Shown here: positions 1 to 5,824 of the stretch, in pieces
Layout of the letters: each line of letters begins with the position of its first letter
Position numbering within the stretch: position 1 is the stretch's first letter
Source of the DNA: an uncultured Selenomonadales bacterium
GTDB lineage: Bacteria; Bacillota; Negativicutes; Selenomonadales; Selenomonadaceae
Reading direction: 5' to 3'
Length of the DNA stretch: 5,824 bases
Assembly: GCA_947305445.1 (NCBI GenBank)
Contig: CAMZDU010000086.1
Coordinates: 1 to 5,824, forward strand
Notes under the pieces: model-generated
Database searches by the model: none
Told to the model about the DNA's origin: nothing
What the model saw: only the letters and a program-made list of their open reading frames with translations
Made by a program: the position numbers and the translations under genes

Positions 1-48
1 CTTCACGTAGGCGGAGACGTTGCCGCGCTGAATTTTTTTTTCAGTCAA
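1..48 (-). CDS. Start of an unrecognised leftward gene (partial)
   Basis: Read leftwards, a TTG at 48-46 opens a frame with no stop to the window edge, giving MTEKKIQRGNVSAYVK. It is preceded by a good ribosome binding site, GAGGTGAT at 60-53, about six bases from the start codon, and by a TATAAT box at 72-67. The only start with correct spacing is the TTG; no ATG is near. Sixteen residues are too few to assign a family and I do not recognise the peptide. The gene would be divergent from the HD-GYP gene, sharing the 49-171 intergenic region. Its existence rests on the promoter and ribosome binding site more than on the coding sequence. Confidence 0.4.
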   Translation of the reverse strand, partial: MTEKKIQRGNVSAYVK

Positions 49-66
49 TCGAATCACCTCATCGCG

Positions 67-95
67 ATTATAAAACACCGGTCAACTACGCGCAA
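67..95 (-). promoter_or_regulatory. Sigma-A-type promoter for the leftward gene
   Basis: On the minus strand there is a perfect -10 box TATAAT at 72-67. A partial -35 box TTGCGC lies at 95-90 (TTG conserved), with a 17-base spacer. Transcription would begin near position 60, exactly where the GAGGTGAT ribosome binding site begins, so the leader would be only about 12 bases. The -10 is convincing and the -35 weak. Confidence 0.4.
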
Positions 96-157
96 CGAAA
101 TTTATTGTCCGCGCAGGATTTTTCTGCGACACGGCAAATAGACTTGTAGTTTTTTGC

Positions 158-166
158 GAGGAGGAG
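158..166 (+). promoter_or_regulatory. Ribosome binding site deciding the HD-GYP start
   Basis: GAGGAGGAG sits seven bases (from the AGGAGG core) before ATG 172. It supports that ATG over the in-frame TTG at 154, which lies upstream of the site and has no purine-rich site of its own. Confidence 0.8.
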
Positions 167-171
167 ACGGG

Positions 172-1260
172 ATGCTTAAATCCTACGACGTGACAGAACT
201 TCGCGCCGGCATGAAAGTCGGGCGAGCCGTCAAAGATTTCAACGGCAAGATTCTCATCAAAGGCAACGTCAAGTTGACGAGCGAGATGATTGACAGTCTG
301 CGCGGCAAAAATATTTTCACGGTATATATCGACGTGACGGCCGAAGATTACGCGCCGACGGCCGCCAAGCAGGAGTATCTGCTCGACAGCAACTACATGG
401 CGTGTTACAAAAGTTGTTTTAACGCAACGCAAAATCTTTACTACGGCTTTGCCAATACCGGCCAACTTGACCGCAACGAGCTGGCTGAACTTTTGCGTGC
501 GGAAAATATAACCGAACTGTGCGACGACGGTGCCAAGTCCATTACACAAATCCACAACATGAAACGCGACGGCGATTACATCATTCACCACGCGCTTAAC
601 GTCGGAATTTTGGCGGGCATTATGGCACGCTGGCTTGACTATCGCGCCACGCAGGTCGGCGAACTGGTTATGACCGGCCTTTTGAGCGAAATCGGCAAGA
701 TGAAAATTTCCAAGGGCATTCTCAACAAAACGGAGAAGCTTGACGCCGATGAGCTGGCCGAAGTTCAAAAGCACGTCGTTTTCGGCTACGCCATGTTGCT
801 GGAGTCTCCGTTGCGCAAGCTGAAAAATGTTTTGCTCGGAGTTTTGCATCACCATGAGCGTTGCGACGGGTCGGGTTATCCGAGCAAACTTAAGGGCGAC
901 AAAATCAGCGACTTCGGCAAAATTATCGCGGTGCTCGACATTTATGACGCAATGGCAACCCATCGCTCCTACGCAAAGCGAAACTCGCCGTTCGACATCA
1001 TAAAAGTTTTGTACGGCGACGCTCTTGCCGGCAAGCTCGACACGCGTTTTGTCGTCGTGTTCGTGAAAAAACTTTTGCAGGCGATTAACGGCAGTTGGGT
1101 CGGCTTGAGCGACGGGCAACGCGCAAAAATTGTTTACATTGATGATTCACGCGTGACGGCTCTGCCCGTGGTGCAGACGACCAAGGACGAATTTATCGAC
1201 CTCAATCGCCGCACGGACTTGAAAGTTGACGCGCTACTCACCGCCAATGAAGCAACTTAA
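172..1260 (+). CDS. HD-GYP domain protein with degenerate HD dyad
   Basis: The protein has 362 residues. Residues 1-55 resemble the N-terminal segment common before HD-GYP domains (TELRAGMKVGRAV, then GNVKLTSEMIDSLRGKNI). The HD-GYP domain spans roughly 130-290. HD-GYP proteins are usually metal-dependent phosphodiesterases that hydrolyse cyclic-di-GMP or related dinucleotides in the cytoplasm. Most signature residues are present: H139/H140, the K of xIGK (K176), H201 (QKH), HHHE at 226-229, DGSGYP at 232-237, and D256 in LDIYDA. The HD dyad, normally in LLHDIGK, is instead LLSEIGK (S172, E173). Two metal ligands are therefore changed, and the protein may be inactive, altered in metal use, or a ligand-binding sensor. 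No membrane segment or receiver domain is seen. The C-terminal tail (about 291-362) resembles tails of other HD-GYP proteins (GLSDGQRAKIVYI) but has no motif I can name. The family call is firm and activity doubtful. Confidence 0.9.
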   Translation: MLKSYDVTELRAGMKVGRAVKDFNGKILIKGNVKLTSEMIDSLRGKNIFTVYIDVTAEDYAPTAAKQEYLLDSNYMACYKSCFNATQNLYYGFANTGQLDRNELAELLRAENITELCDDGAKSITQIHNMKRDGDYIIHHALNVGILAGIMARWLDYRATQVGELVMTGLLSEIGKMKISKGILNKTEKLDADELAEVQKHVVFGYAMLLESPLRKLKNVLLGVLHHHERCDGSGYPSKLKGDKISDFGKIIAVLDIYDAMATHRSYAKRNSPFDIIKVLYGDALAGKLDTRFVVVFVKKLLQAINGSWVGLSDGQRAKIVYIDDSRVTALPVVQTTKDEFIDLNRRTDLKVDALLTANEAT

Positions 1261-1299
1261 CGATGATTATTGATATAACGCGTTGTGCGGAGACAAAAT

Positions 1300-1370
1300 A
1301 ATTAGGAATGAGGAATTGTTACAGCGGTTGTTGACGATACAACCAATACTACAATTCCTAATTCCTAATT
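1300..1370. repeat. Inverted AATTAGG-heptamer repeat, copy 1
   Basis: Two 20-base arms, 1300-1319 (AATTAGGAATGAGGAATTGT) and 1351-1370 (ACAATTCCTAATTCCTAATT), are inverted complements with one mismatch. Each arm is built of AATTAGG-like heptamers ending in AATTGT. The 31-base centre contains its own hairpin, GGTTGT 1326-1331 and ACAACC 1339-1344, around a 7-base loop. The element lies between the HD-GYP stop and the terminator, so as RNA it would fold as a long hairpin in the HD-GYP 3' untranslated region. It encodes no protein. It resembles a small non-autonomous repeat (REP or MITE type), but no family can be named from sequence alone. Confidence 0.85.
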
Positions 1371-1421
1371 GCCTACGTAGCAGGCGAAGCGCAACGAGTT
1401 ATGTTCTGTTCTCTAATTTGT

Positions 1422-1446
1422 CGCATTGTGCGGAATTTTTTTTTTT
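1422..1446 (+). terminator. Probable intrinsic terminator after the HD-GYP gene
   Basis: A short stem, CGCA 1422-1425 and TGCG 1429-1432 with loop TTG (plus a possible T-G wobble at 1421/1433), is followed after GAA by eleven T residues (1436-1446). The T tract is strong but the stem is only 4-5 bp, so efficiency is uncertain. The same A/T-rich run ends directly before the recJ -35 box and could also act as an UP element for that promoter. Confidence 0.45.
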
Positions 1447-1447
1447 G

Positions 1448-1476
1448 TGGACAGTTCGCTTAAAGAATTGTACAAT
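1448..1476 (+). promoter_or_regulatory. Sigma-A-type promoter for recJ
   Basis: The -35 box TGGACA at 1448-1453 (5 of 6) and -10 box TACAAT at 1471-1476 (5 of 6) are separated by exactly 17 bases. Transcription would start near 1483, about 26 bases before the recJ ATG. The -10 box lies inside a 10-base perfect palindrome, ATTGTACAAT at 1467-1476, which could be an operator half or chance. Confidence 0.65.
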
Positions 1477-1508
1477 CAAGCGGCAACTATATACGAGGAC
1501 GTGACACC

Positions 1509-3602
1509 ATGCGCAAAAAATGGCAGATTCGGACGACGGACGCGGCAAGCGTGCGAAAAATATCGGCGGCACTGCAAGTGAACGAACTGACTGCGGCGGT
1601 TTTATATCATCGCGGAATACGCGACGAACAGTCGGCCAAAAATTTTCTGTCACCGGAATCCGTTCCGTTTAATGATCCGTTCGCGCTCAAAGACATGCGC
1701 CGCGCAGTCGAACGAATTGCCCGCGCCATTGACGAGCATGAAAGGATTTGCGTTTACGGTGATTACGACGTGGACGGCATGAGCGCGTCGGCAATTTTGA
1801 TTCGCACCTTGCGCAAGCTCGGAGCAACGGTTGAATCGTACATACCCGCCCGCACCGAAGGTTACGGCATGAACATTCCCGCGCTGGAAAAAATTTTCGA
1901 AGACGGCACGACGTTGCTGATAAGCGTCGACTGCGGCATAACCAACGAGCGCGAGATTGCCGCCGTAAAAGACAAGCTCGACGTCATAGTCACTGATCAC
2001 CATTTGCCCGCGCTTGAGGATTTGCAATCGGCAGTCGCCGTCGTCAATCCGAATCAGCGCGGCTGTCCGTATCCCGAAAAAAATTTGTGCGGAGCGGGCG
2101 TCGCTTTCAAACTCAGTCAGGCGTTAATGAATTATCTGCGCGGCGTGGACGTGCAAGACTACACGACAGACATTGAGCTGGCTGCGTTGGCAACCGTGGC
2201 CGACCTGGTGCCGCTCACCGGCGAAAATCGCAAAATCGTTCGCATGGGCTTGCGGATTATGCGGCAGAGTAATTGCATCGGCTTGCGCGCTCTGGTAAAT
2301 TCATCCGGCCTGGGCGACAACAAAAAAATTTCTGCCGGACACGTCGCCTTCCAAATTGCTCCGCGCTTGAACGCCGTCGGACGCTTGAAGACGGCAAGCG
2401 ACGGTTTGAAACTTCTGCTCAGCGAACACGACGTCGAGGCCAAGGAAATGGCTCGTGCCTTCAACAAACTCAACCAGAAGCGCAAAGACATCGAATCGCA
2501 AATTCTGGCCGAAGCTGAGGAGCGTATAAGTCAGATGCGCTTTGAACGTGGCGGCGATCTCAGCACGCTAGTAATCGCGGGCAACGGTTGGCAGGAAGGC
2601 GTCATCGGCTTGACGGCCTCGAAACTTGTCGAACGCTACAATTTACCGACGATCATTTTGACTACGCAGGACGAAAAATTTTACCGCGGCTCGTGCAGAA
2701 GTATCCCCGCGTTGCACATGAAGGACGCGCTCGACACGATGAGCGACCTTTTCGAGCAATACGGCGGTCACTCGCAGGCGGCGGGATTGACTGTGTCGGC
2801 GGATAAAGTTGCCGAGTTTGCCGAGCGTTTCGACGAATACGTCCGCAACAATCTGACTGACGAGGACTTCCAACCGATTTTAAATATCGACGCGATTGCT
2901 CACCCCGCGCTGATTGATCTAACCATTGCCGAGGAATTTGGCAAGTTTGAACCCTACGGCATAGGCAACCCCCATCCCGTGCTTGCCTGCAAAAATGTTC
3001 GCGGCGTGGCGGCAAAATCAATGGGCAACGACGGCAGTCATCTGAGTTTCGTAATACCTGCCGAGAACGGCAAATCTAAAATGCGGGCTATTGCGTGGAG
3101 TTGCGGAAGCCTTGCGCCGCTGGTAAACAACGAGCCTGTTGACATTGCTTACGCGCCGTCAATGGACACATGGCAAGGCGAAGTTCGCGTTCAATGCACC
3201 GTGTCAAGTTTGGAACCGATTGAGATTGCGGGCGATTTTCCCGACCGCGAACAGCTCGTCGACGTGTACAGCTTCCTGCGTCGTGCCCACGCCTATACCA
3301 CACGATTTGATCTGTGCTCGATGATTAACGCCTTCAACAATCTGACCGGCAAAAATTTTTCGACGTACACTTTCGACAGCGCGATTAAAATTTTCGAGGA
3401 GCTGGGATTGGTCATGGTTGACGGTGACAAGCATACTTTCGACTTGCCGCGCCCGAAAAATAAATTGGAGCTGACGAACTCGCGGACATTTCGCTTGGGT
3501 ATACGCGAACGAACGGCACAGCGGGCGACTTCAAACGGCAAAGTAATTTCGATTGATTCGATTGCCAGACAACGTTCAAATTGCGCGGGAATCAGAAATT
3601 AA
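1509..3602 (+). CDS. recJ: Single-stranded-DNA-specific exonuclease RecJ
   Basis: The protein has 697 residues. RecJ is a cytoplasmic 5'-to-3' single-strand DNA exonuclease used in recombination, mismatch and base-excision repair. The DHH phosphoesterase core shows YGDYDVDG (D85, D87, D89), DCG (D141), DHH (163-165) and ATVADLVPL (D232), so the expected metal ligands are present. APRLNAVGR follows. The DHHA1 domain carries GSCRSIP (R397) and GGHSQAAG (from G419). An OB-fold region begins near 480 with FEPYGIGNPHPVL and ends near 570. A C-terminal extension of about 110 residues (about 580-697, including ELTNSRTF near 653) is absent from the E. coli type (577 residues) and is usual in Firmicutes RecJ. 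The start ATG has GAGG at 1495-1498, ten bases upstream. A separate promoter lies just before the gene, and rel follows after a 159-base gap. In B. subtilis, apt lies between recJ and relA; it is absent here. Confidence 0.96.
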   Translation: MRKKWQIRTTDAASVRKISAALQVNELTAAVLYHRGIRDEQSAKNFLSPESVPFNDPFALKDMRRAVERIARAIDEHERICVYGDYDVDGMSASAILIRTLRKLGATVESYIPARTEGYGMNIPALEKIFEDGTTLLISVDCGITNEREIAAVKDKLDVIVTDHHLPALEDLQSAVAVVNPNQRGCPYPEKNLCGAGVAFKLSQALMNYLRGVDVQDYTTDIELAALATVADLVPLTGENRKIVRMGLRIMRQSNCIGLRALVNSSGLGDNKKISAGHVAFQIAPRLNAVGRLKTASDGLKLLLSEHDVEAKEMARAFNKLNQKRKDIESQILAEAEERISQMRFERGGDLSTLVIAGNGWQEGVIGLTASKLVERYNLPTIILTTQDEKFYRGSCRSIPALHMKDALDTMSDLFEQYGGHSQAAGLTVSADKVAEFAERFDEYVRNNLTDEDFQPILNIDAIAHPALIDLTIAEEFGKFEPYGIGNPHPVLACKNVRGVAAKSMGNDGSHLSFVIPAENGKSKMRAIAWSCGSLAPLVNNEPVDIAYAPSMDTWQGEVRVQCTVSSLEPIEIAGDFPDREQLVDVYSFLRRAHAYTTRFDLCSMINAFNNLTGKNFSTYTFDSAIKIFEELGLVMVDGDKHTFDLPRPKNKLELTNSRTFRLGIRERTAQRATSNGKVISIDSIARQRSNCAGIRN

Positions 3603-3609
3603 AATTTTA

Positions 3610-3651
3610 CGGTTGCCGTTAACTTCCGCAACCGAACTGCCGGCTACGGCA
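3610..3651 (+). other. Two small hairpins after recJ
   Basis: The first hairpin is a perfect 7-bp stem, CGGTTGC 3610-3616 and GCAACCG 3628-3634, with an 11-base loop. The second is TGCCG 3638-3642 and CGGCA 3647-3651 with the four-base loop GCTA. Neither is followed by a T tract (AATTAGG comes next), so they are not a standard intrinsic terminator. They may protect the recJ 3' end or attenuate read-through into rel. Their effect is unknown. Confidence 0.4.
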
Positions 3652-3738
3652 AATTAGGAATTAGGAATTGTTTGAGTTGTGGTGTTATCGCCGTTAACCA
3701 CCCTCCGAATCACAATTCCTAATTCCACATTACTAATT
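3652..3738. repeat. Inverted AATTAGG-heptamer repeat, copy 2
   Basis: The left arm, 3652-3671 (AATTAGG twice, then AATTGT), pairs perfectly over 15 bases (3657-3671 with 3712-3726). The right arm then carries one extra, diverged heptamer before closing with TAATT at 3734-3738: its units read ATTCCTA, ATTCCAC, ATTACTA, ATTG. The 40-base centre differs from that of copy 1 but also holds a short stem, GTGGT 3679-3683 and ACCAC 3697-3701. The element ends nine bases before the rel ribosome binding site, so its hairpin would sit in the leader or intercistronic RNA directly upstream of rel translation. Confidence 0.8.
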
Positions 3739-3761
3739 GAAGTTGTCGGGGAGGCGACGAC

Positions 3762-5824
3762 ATGAACGATAAAGGCAAACCGCCCGTCACGATACAATCA
3801 CTGCTGGACACCGTGCACGCCTATAACCCCGACGCGGACACGGAGTTGATAGAACGGGCATATCTGGTGGCACGCGAAGGCCACGCGGGACAAACACGAG
3901 CTTCGGGCGAACCATACATAAATCACCCGCTCAACGTCGCCGCGATTCTGGCCGAACTTCAAATGGACGACATGACGATTGCCGCCGCAATTTTGCACGA
4001 CGTGGTTGAAGATACAATCTTCACGCTTGACGAACTCGAAGACATGTTTGGCGAGGAAATTGCACTGTTGATTGACGGCGTGACCAAAATCGGCCAAATA
4101 TATTTCAAAACCAAGGAGCAACAACAAATCGAAGCTTACCGCAAACTCATCATCGCCACGGCCAAAGATTTGCGCGTCATACTCATAAAGCTGGCAGACC
4201 GTCTGCACAACATGCGCACGCTTAAATTTATGCGCGAGGATAAGCGCAAACGTATCGCCAAAGAAACTCTCGAACTGTACGCGCCGCTTGCCAATCGTCT
4301 CGGCATATCAAACATCAAATGGGAACTCGAAGACTTGAGCCTGCGTTATTTGGAGCCGGATATTTATTACGATTTGGTTGAGCACGTCAAGCAGAAACGC
4401 CGCGAGCGACAAATTTACATCAGCGAGGCCGTCCGCCTCATCGAAGAGGAATTCGACGAACTGGAGATTCACGCGTCAATCAGCGGCCGCGCCAAACATT
4501 TCTACAGCATTTACAAAAAAATGATTCGCGACCACAAAGACATCGGCGAAATTTACGACCTGTCGGCCGTGCGCATTCTCGTCGACGACGTAAAGGATTG
4601 CTATAACGTGCTCGGCGTCATTCACGCGAAGTGGCGACCAATTCCCGGCCGATTCAAAGATTATATCGCCGTGCCCAAAAGTAACGGTTATCGTTCGTTA
4701 CACACCACGGTTATGGCTCTGGGCTATCCGTTGGAAATTCAGATTCGCACGTTCGCCATGCATAAAATTTCCGAGTACGGAGTTGCGGCTCATTGGAAGT
4801 ATAAAGAGGCCGGCTCGTCCAAACCCGCCAACAGCGACCGCGATCAAAAAATTTCCTGGCTACGCAAGATGGCCAAACTGCAGAAAGAAATTAAAGACCC
4901 GAAAGAATATCTCGAAGCGTTGAAACTTGACTTTTTCAGCGACGAGGTGTTCGTCTTCACGCCGGGCAGAGATTTGGTAGTTTTGCCGCGTGGCTCCAAT
5001 CCGATTGACTTCGCCTATCGAATTCACACGGAGGTTGGTCATCATTGTGTCGGAGCGAAAGTCAACGGACGCATCGTCCCGCTTGAATACAAATTGCAGA
5101 ACGGCGACTTCGTCGAAGTCGTAACCAATCGCTCCAACAACGGTCCCAGTCGCGATTGGCTGAACATTGTCGCTTCCAGTGACACGCGCACAAAAATCCG
5201 CAGTTGGTTCAAGCGCGAGAATCGCGAGGAAAACATCACTCACGGCCGCGAGCAGATTGAGTCGGAGCTTAAGCGTCTCGGCTATGTCGCGAAAGATTTG
5301 CTGAAGGAAAATCGACTAGAACTTATCGCCAAACGCATGAACCTTTCCGGCGAAGACGATTTACTTGCGGCTGTCGGCTACGGCGGAATGTCGGTGCATT
5401 CGGTCATAACAAAACTTGTCGAACTTTATAAAAAGGACATTGCCGCCAATACTCCGCCCGATATCTCCGCGTTGCTGTCTGAAATTAAACATATTCCCGA
5501 AAAGGGGAATCGTTCAAACTCCGAGCGCGGCGTTTTGGTCGAAGGCGAGAGCGGATTTTTCGTGCGGCTGGCCAAGTGTTGCAATCCGATCCCCGGCGAC
5601 GAAATCAGCGGCTACGTCACCCGCGGTCGCGGCGTAACCGTGCACCGCGCCGACTGCCCGAACATTTTAAACAACTCGTCCGACGTGGAGCGCATGATTG
5701 AAGTCAGCTGGGACACTTCCGGCGACAAACTCTACAACGTCGAGCTTGAGATTGTCTGCGACGACAAAAGCGGCGTGCTTGCCGAATTGATTGCCGTGCC
5801 CGCCGCCATGGATTTAAATTTGCA
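3762..5824 (+). CDS. rel: Bifunctional (p)ppGpp synthetase/hydrolase Rel (3' truncated by window)
   Basis: An uninterrupted frame of 687 codons runs off the right edge; full-length Rel is about 730-740 residues. The start ATG follows GGGGAGG (3748-3754) by seven bases. Rel makes (p)ppGpp from ATP and GDP/GTP on starved ribosomes and also degrades it. The N-terminal HD hydrolase domain is intact: H55, H79-D80, E83-D84, D146 and N150, matching the known catalytic set of streptococcal Rel with a two-residue offset. The synthetase domain has RAKHFYSIYKKM, D266, the RFKD motif (297-300) typical of bifunctional enzymes rather than RelA's acidic version, and EIQIRT (E325). The TGS domain starts near D394 (DEVFVFTPG). 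A helical region follows, then the conserved-cysteine domain (C606, C607, H628, C632). The ACT domain begins near 655 and is cut off. Both activities are therefore predicted. No separate promoter is evident, so co-transcription with recJ is likely. The name relA is often used in Firmicutes. Confidence 0.97.
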   Translation, partial: MNDKGKPPVTIQSLLDTVHAYNPDADTELIERAYLVAREGHAGQTRASGEPYINHPLNVAAILAELQMDDMTIAAAILHDVVEDTIFTLDELEDMFGEEIALLIDGVTKIGQIYFKTKEQQQIEAYRKLIIATAKDLRVILIKLADRLHNMRTLKFMREDKRKRIAKETLELYAPLANRLGISNIKWELEDLSLRYLEPDIYYDLVEHVKQKRRERQIYISEAVRLIEEEFDELEIHASISGRAKHFYSIYKKMIRDHKDIGEIYDLSAVRILVDDVKDCYNVLGVIHAKWRPIPGRFKDYIAVPKSNGYRSLHTTVMALGYPLEIQIRTFAMHKISEYGVAAHWKYKEAGSSKPANSDRDQKISWLRKMAKLQKEIKDPKEYLEALKLDFFSDEVFVFTPGRDLVVLPRGSNPIDFAYRIHTEVGHHCVGAKVNGRIVPLEYKLQNGDFVEVVTNRSNNGPSRDWLNIVASSDTRTKIRSWFKRENREENITHGREQIESELKRLGYVAKDLLKENRLELIAKRMNLSGEDDLLAAVGYGGMSVHSVITKLVELYKKDIAANTPPDISALLSEIKHIPEKGNRSNSERGVLVEGESGFFVRLAKCCNPIPGDEISGYVTRGRGVTVHRADCPNILNNSSDVERMIEVSWDTSGDKLYNVELEIVCDDKSGVLAELIAVPAAMDLNL

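Noticed and set aside
105..144. Possible rightward promoter for the HD-GYP gene (TTGTCC at 105-110, TAGACT at 139-144)
   Set aside because: The spacing is far from 16-18 bases and neither box pairs with a credible partner; no promoter can be called for this gene.
82..1119. 345-codon open frame on the minus strand opposite the HD-GYP gene
   Set aside because: It lies almost wholly antisense to a gene with a clear domain and ribosome binding site, has no recognisable motif, and similar long antisense frames occur opposite recJ and rel. It is a codon-bias shadow.
1373..1380. Palindrome CTACGTAG just after the first heptamer element
   Set aside because: Eight bases, single copy, and not repeated beside the second element, so there is no support for a functional site.
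1283..1504. 73-codon frame between the HD-GYP gene and recJ
   Set aside because: It runs through the inverted repeat, the T tract and the recJ promoter, lacks a plausible ribosome binding site, and its product is low-complexity where it crosses the T run (EFFFLW).
3798..4208. 136-codon minus-strand frame opposite the start of rel
   Set aside because: The plus strand here encodes the catalytic Rel hydrolase domain with all its motifs. The reverse frame has no start signal or family resemblance.
5106..5120. Inverted repeat GACTTC-GTC-GAAGTC
   Set aside because: It lies inside the Rel TGS domain coding sequence (GDFVEVV) with no T tract; best explained by codon choice.

Overview
The window looks like a chromosomal segment of a Firmicutes-type bacterium with moderate GC. 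The reasons are a long RecJ with a C-terminal extension, followed on the same strand by a bifunctional long Rel with the RFKD motif, strong purine-rich ribosome binding sites, and sigma-A-like promoters. The order HD-domain gene, recJ, rel is one I associate with Negativicutes, but that placement comes from memory and is weak.

Layout: positions 1-48 hold what appears to be the first 16 codons of an unrecognised leftward gene, with its own promoter at 67-95. Positions 172-1260 encode an HD-GYP protein whose HD dyad is replaced by Ser-Glu. The 1261-1508 gap holds an inverted heptamer repeat (1300-1370), a probable terminator with an 11-T tract (1422-1446), and directly after it a good promoter (1448-1476). 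Positions 1509-3602 encode RecJ. The 3603-3761 gap holds two small hairpins (3610-3651) and a second inverted heptamer repeat (3652-3738) that ends just before the rel ribosome binding site. The Rel (p)ppGpp synthetase/hydrolase gene starts at 3762 and runs off the right edge, lacking only the end of its ACT domain.

The three rightward genes concern cyclic-di-GMP-type signalling (possibly enzymatically dead), single-strand DNA processing in repair, and the stringent response. The terminator-promoter arrangement suggests that the HD-GYP gene is transcribed separately and that recJ starts a new unit that probably reads into rel. I see no clear promoter for rel or for the HD-GYP gene. No tRNA, rRNA, CRISPR array, transposase or phage gene is visible.

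I do not see a new multi-gene system. The most interesting signals are the paired AATTAGG-heptamer inverted repeats flanking recJ and the HD-GYP protein that has lost its defining dyad while keeping most other metal ligands.
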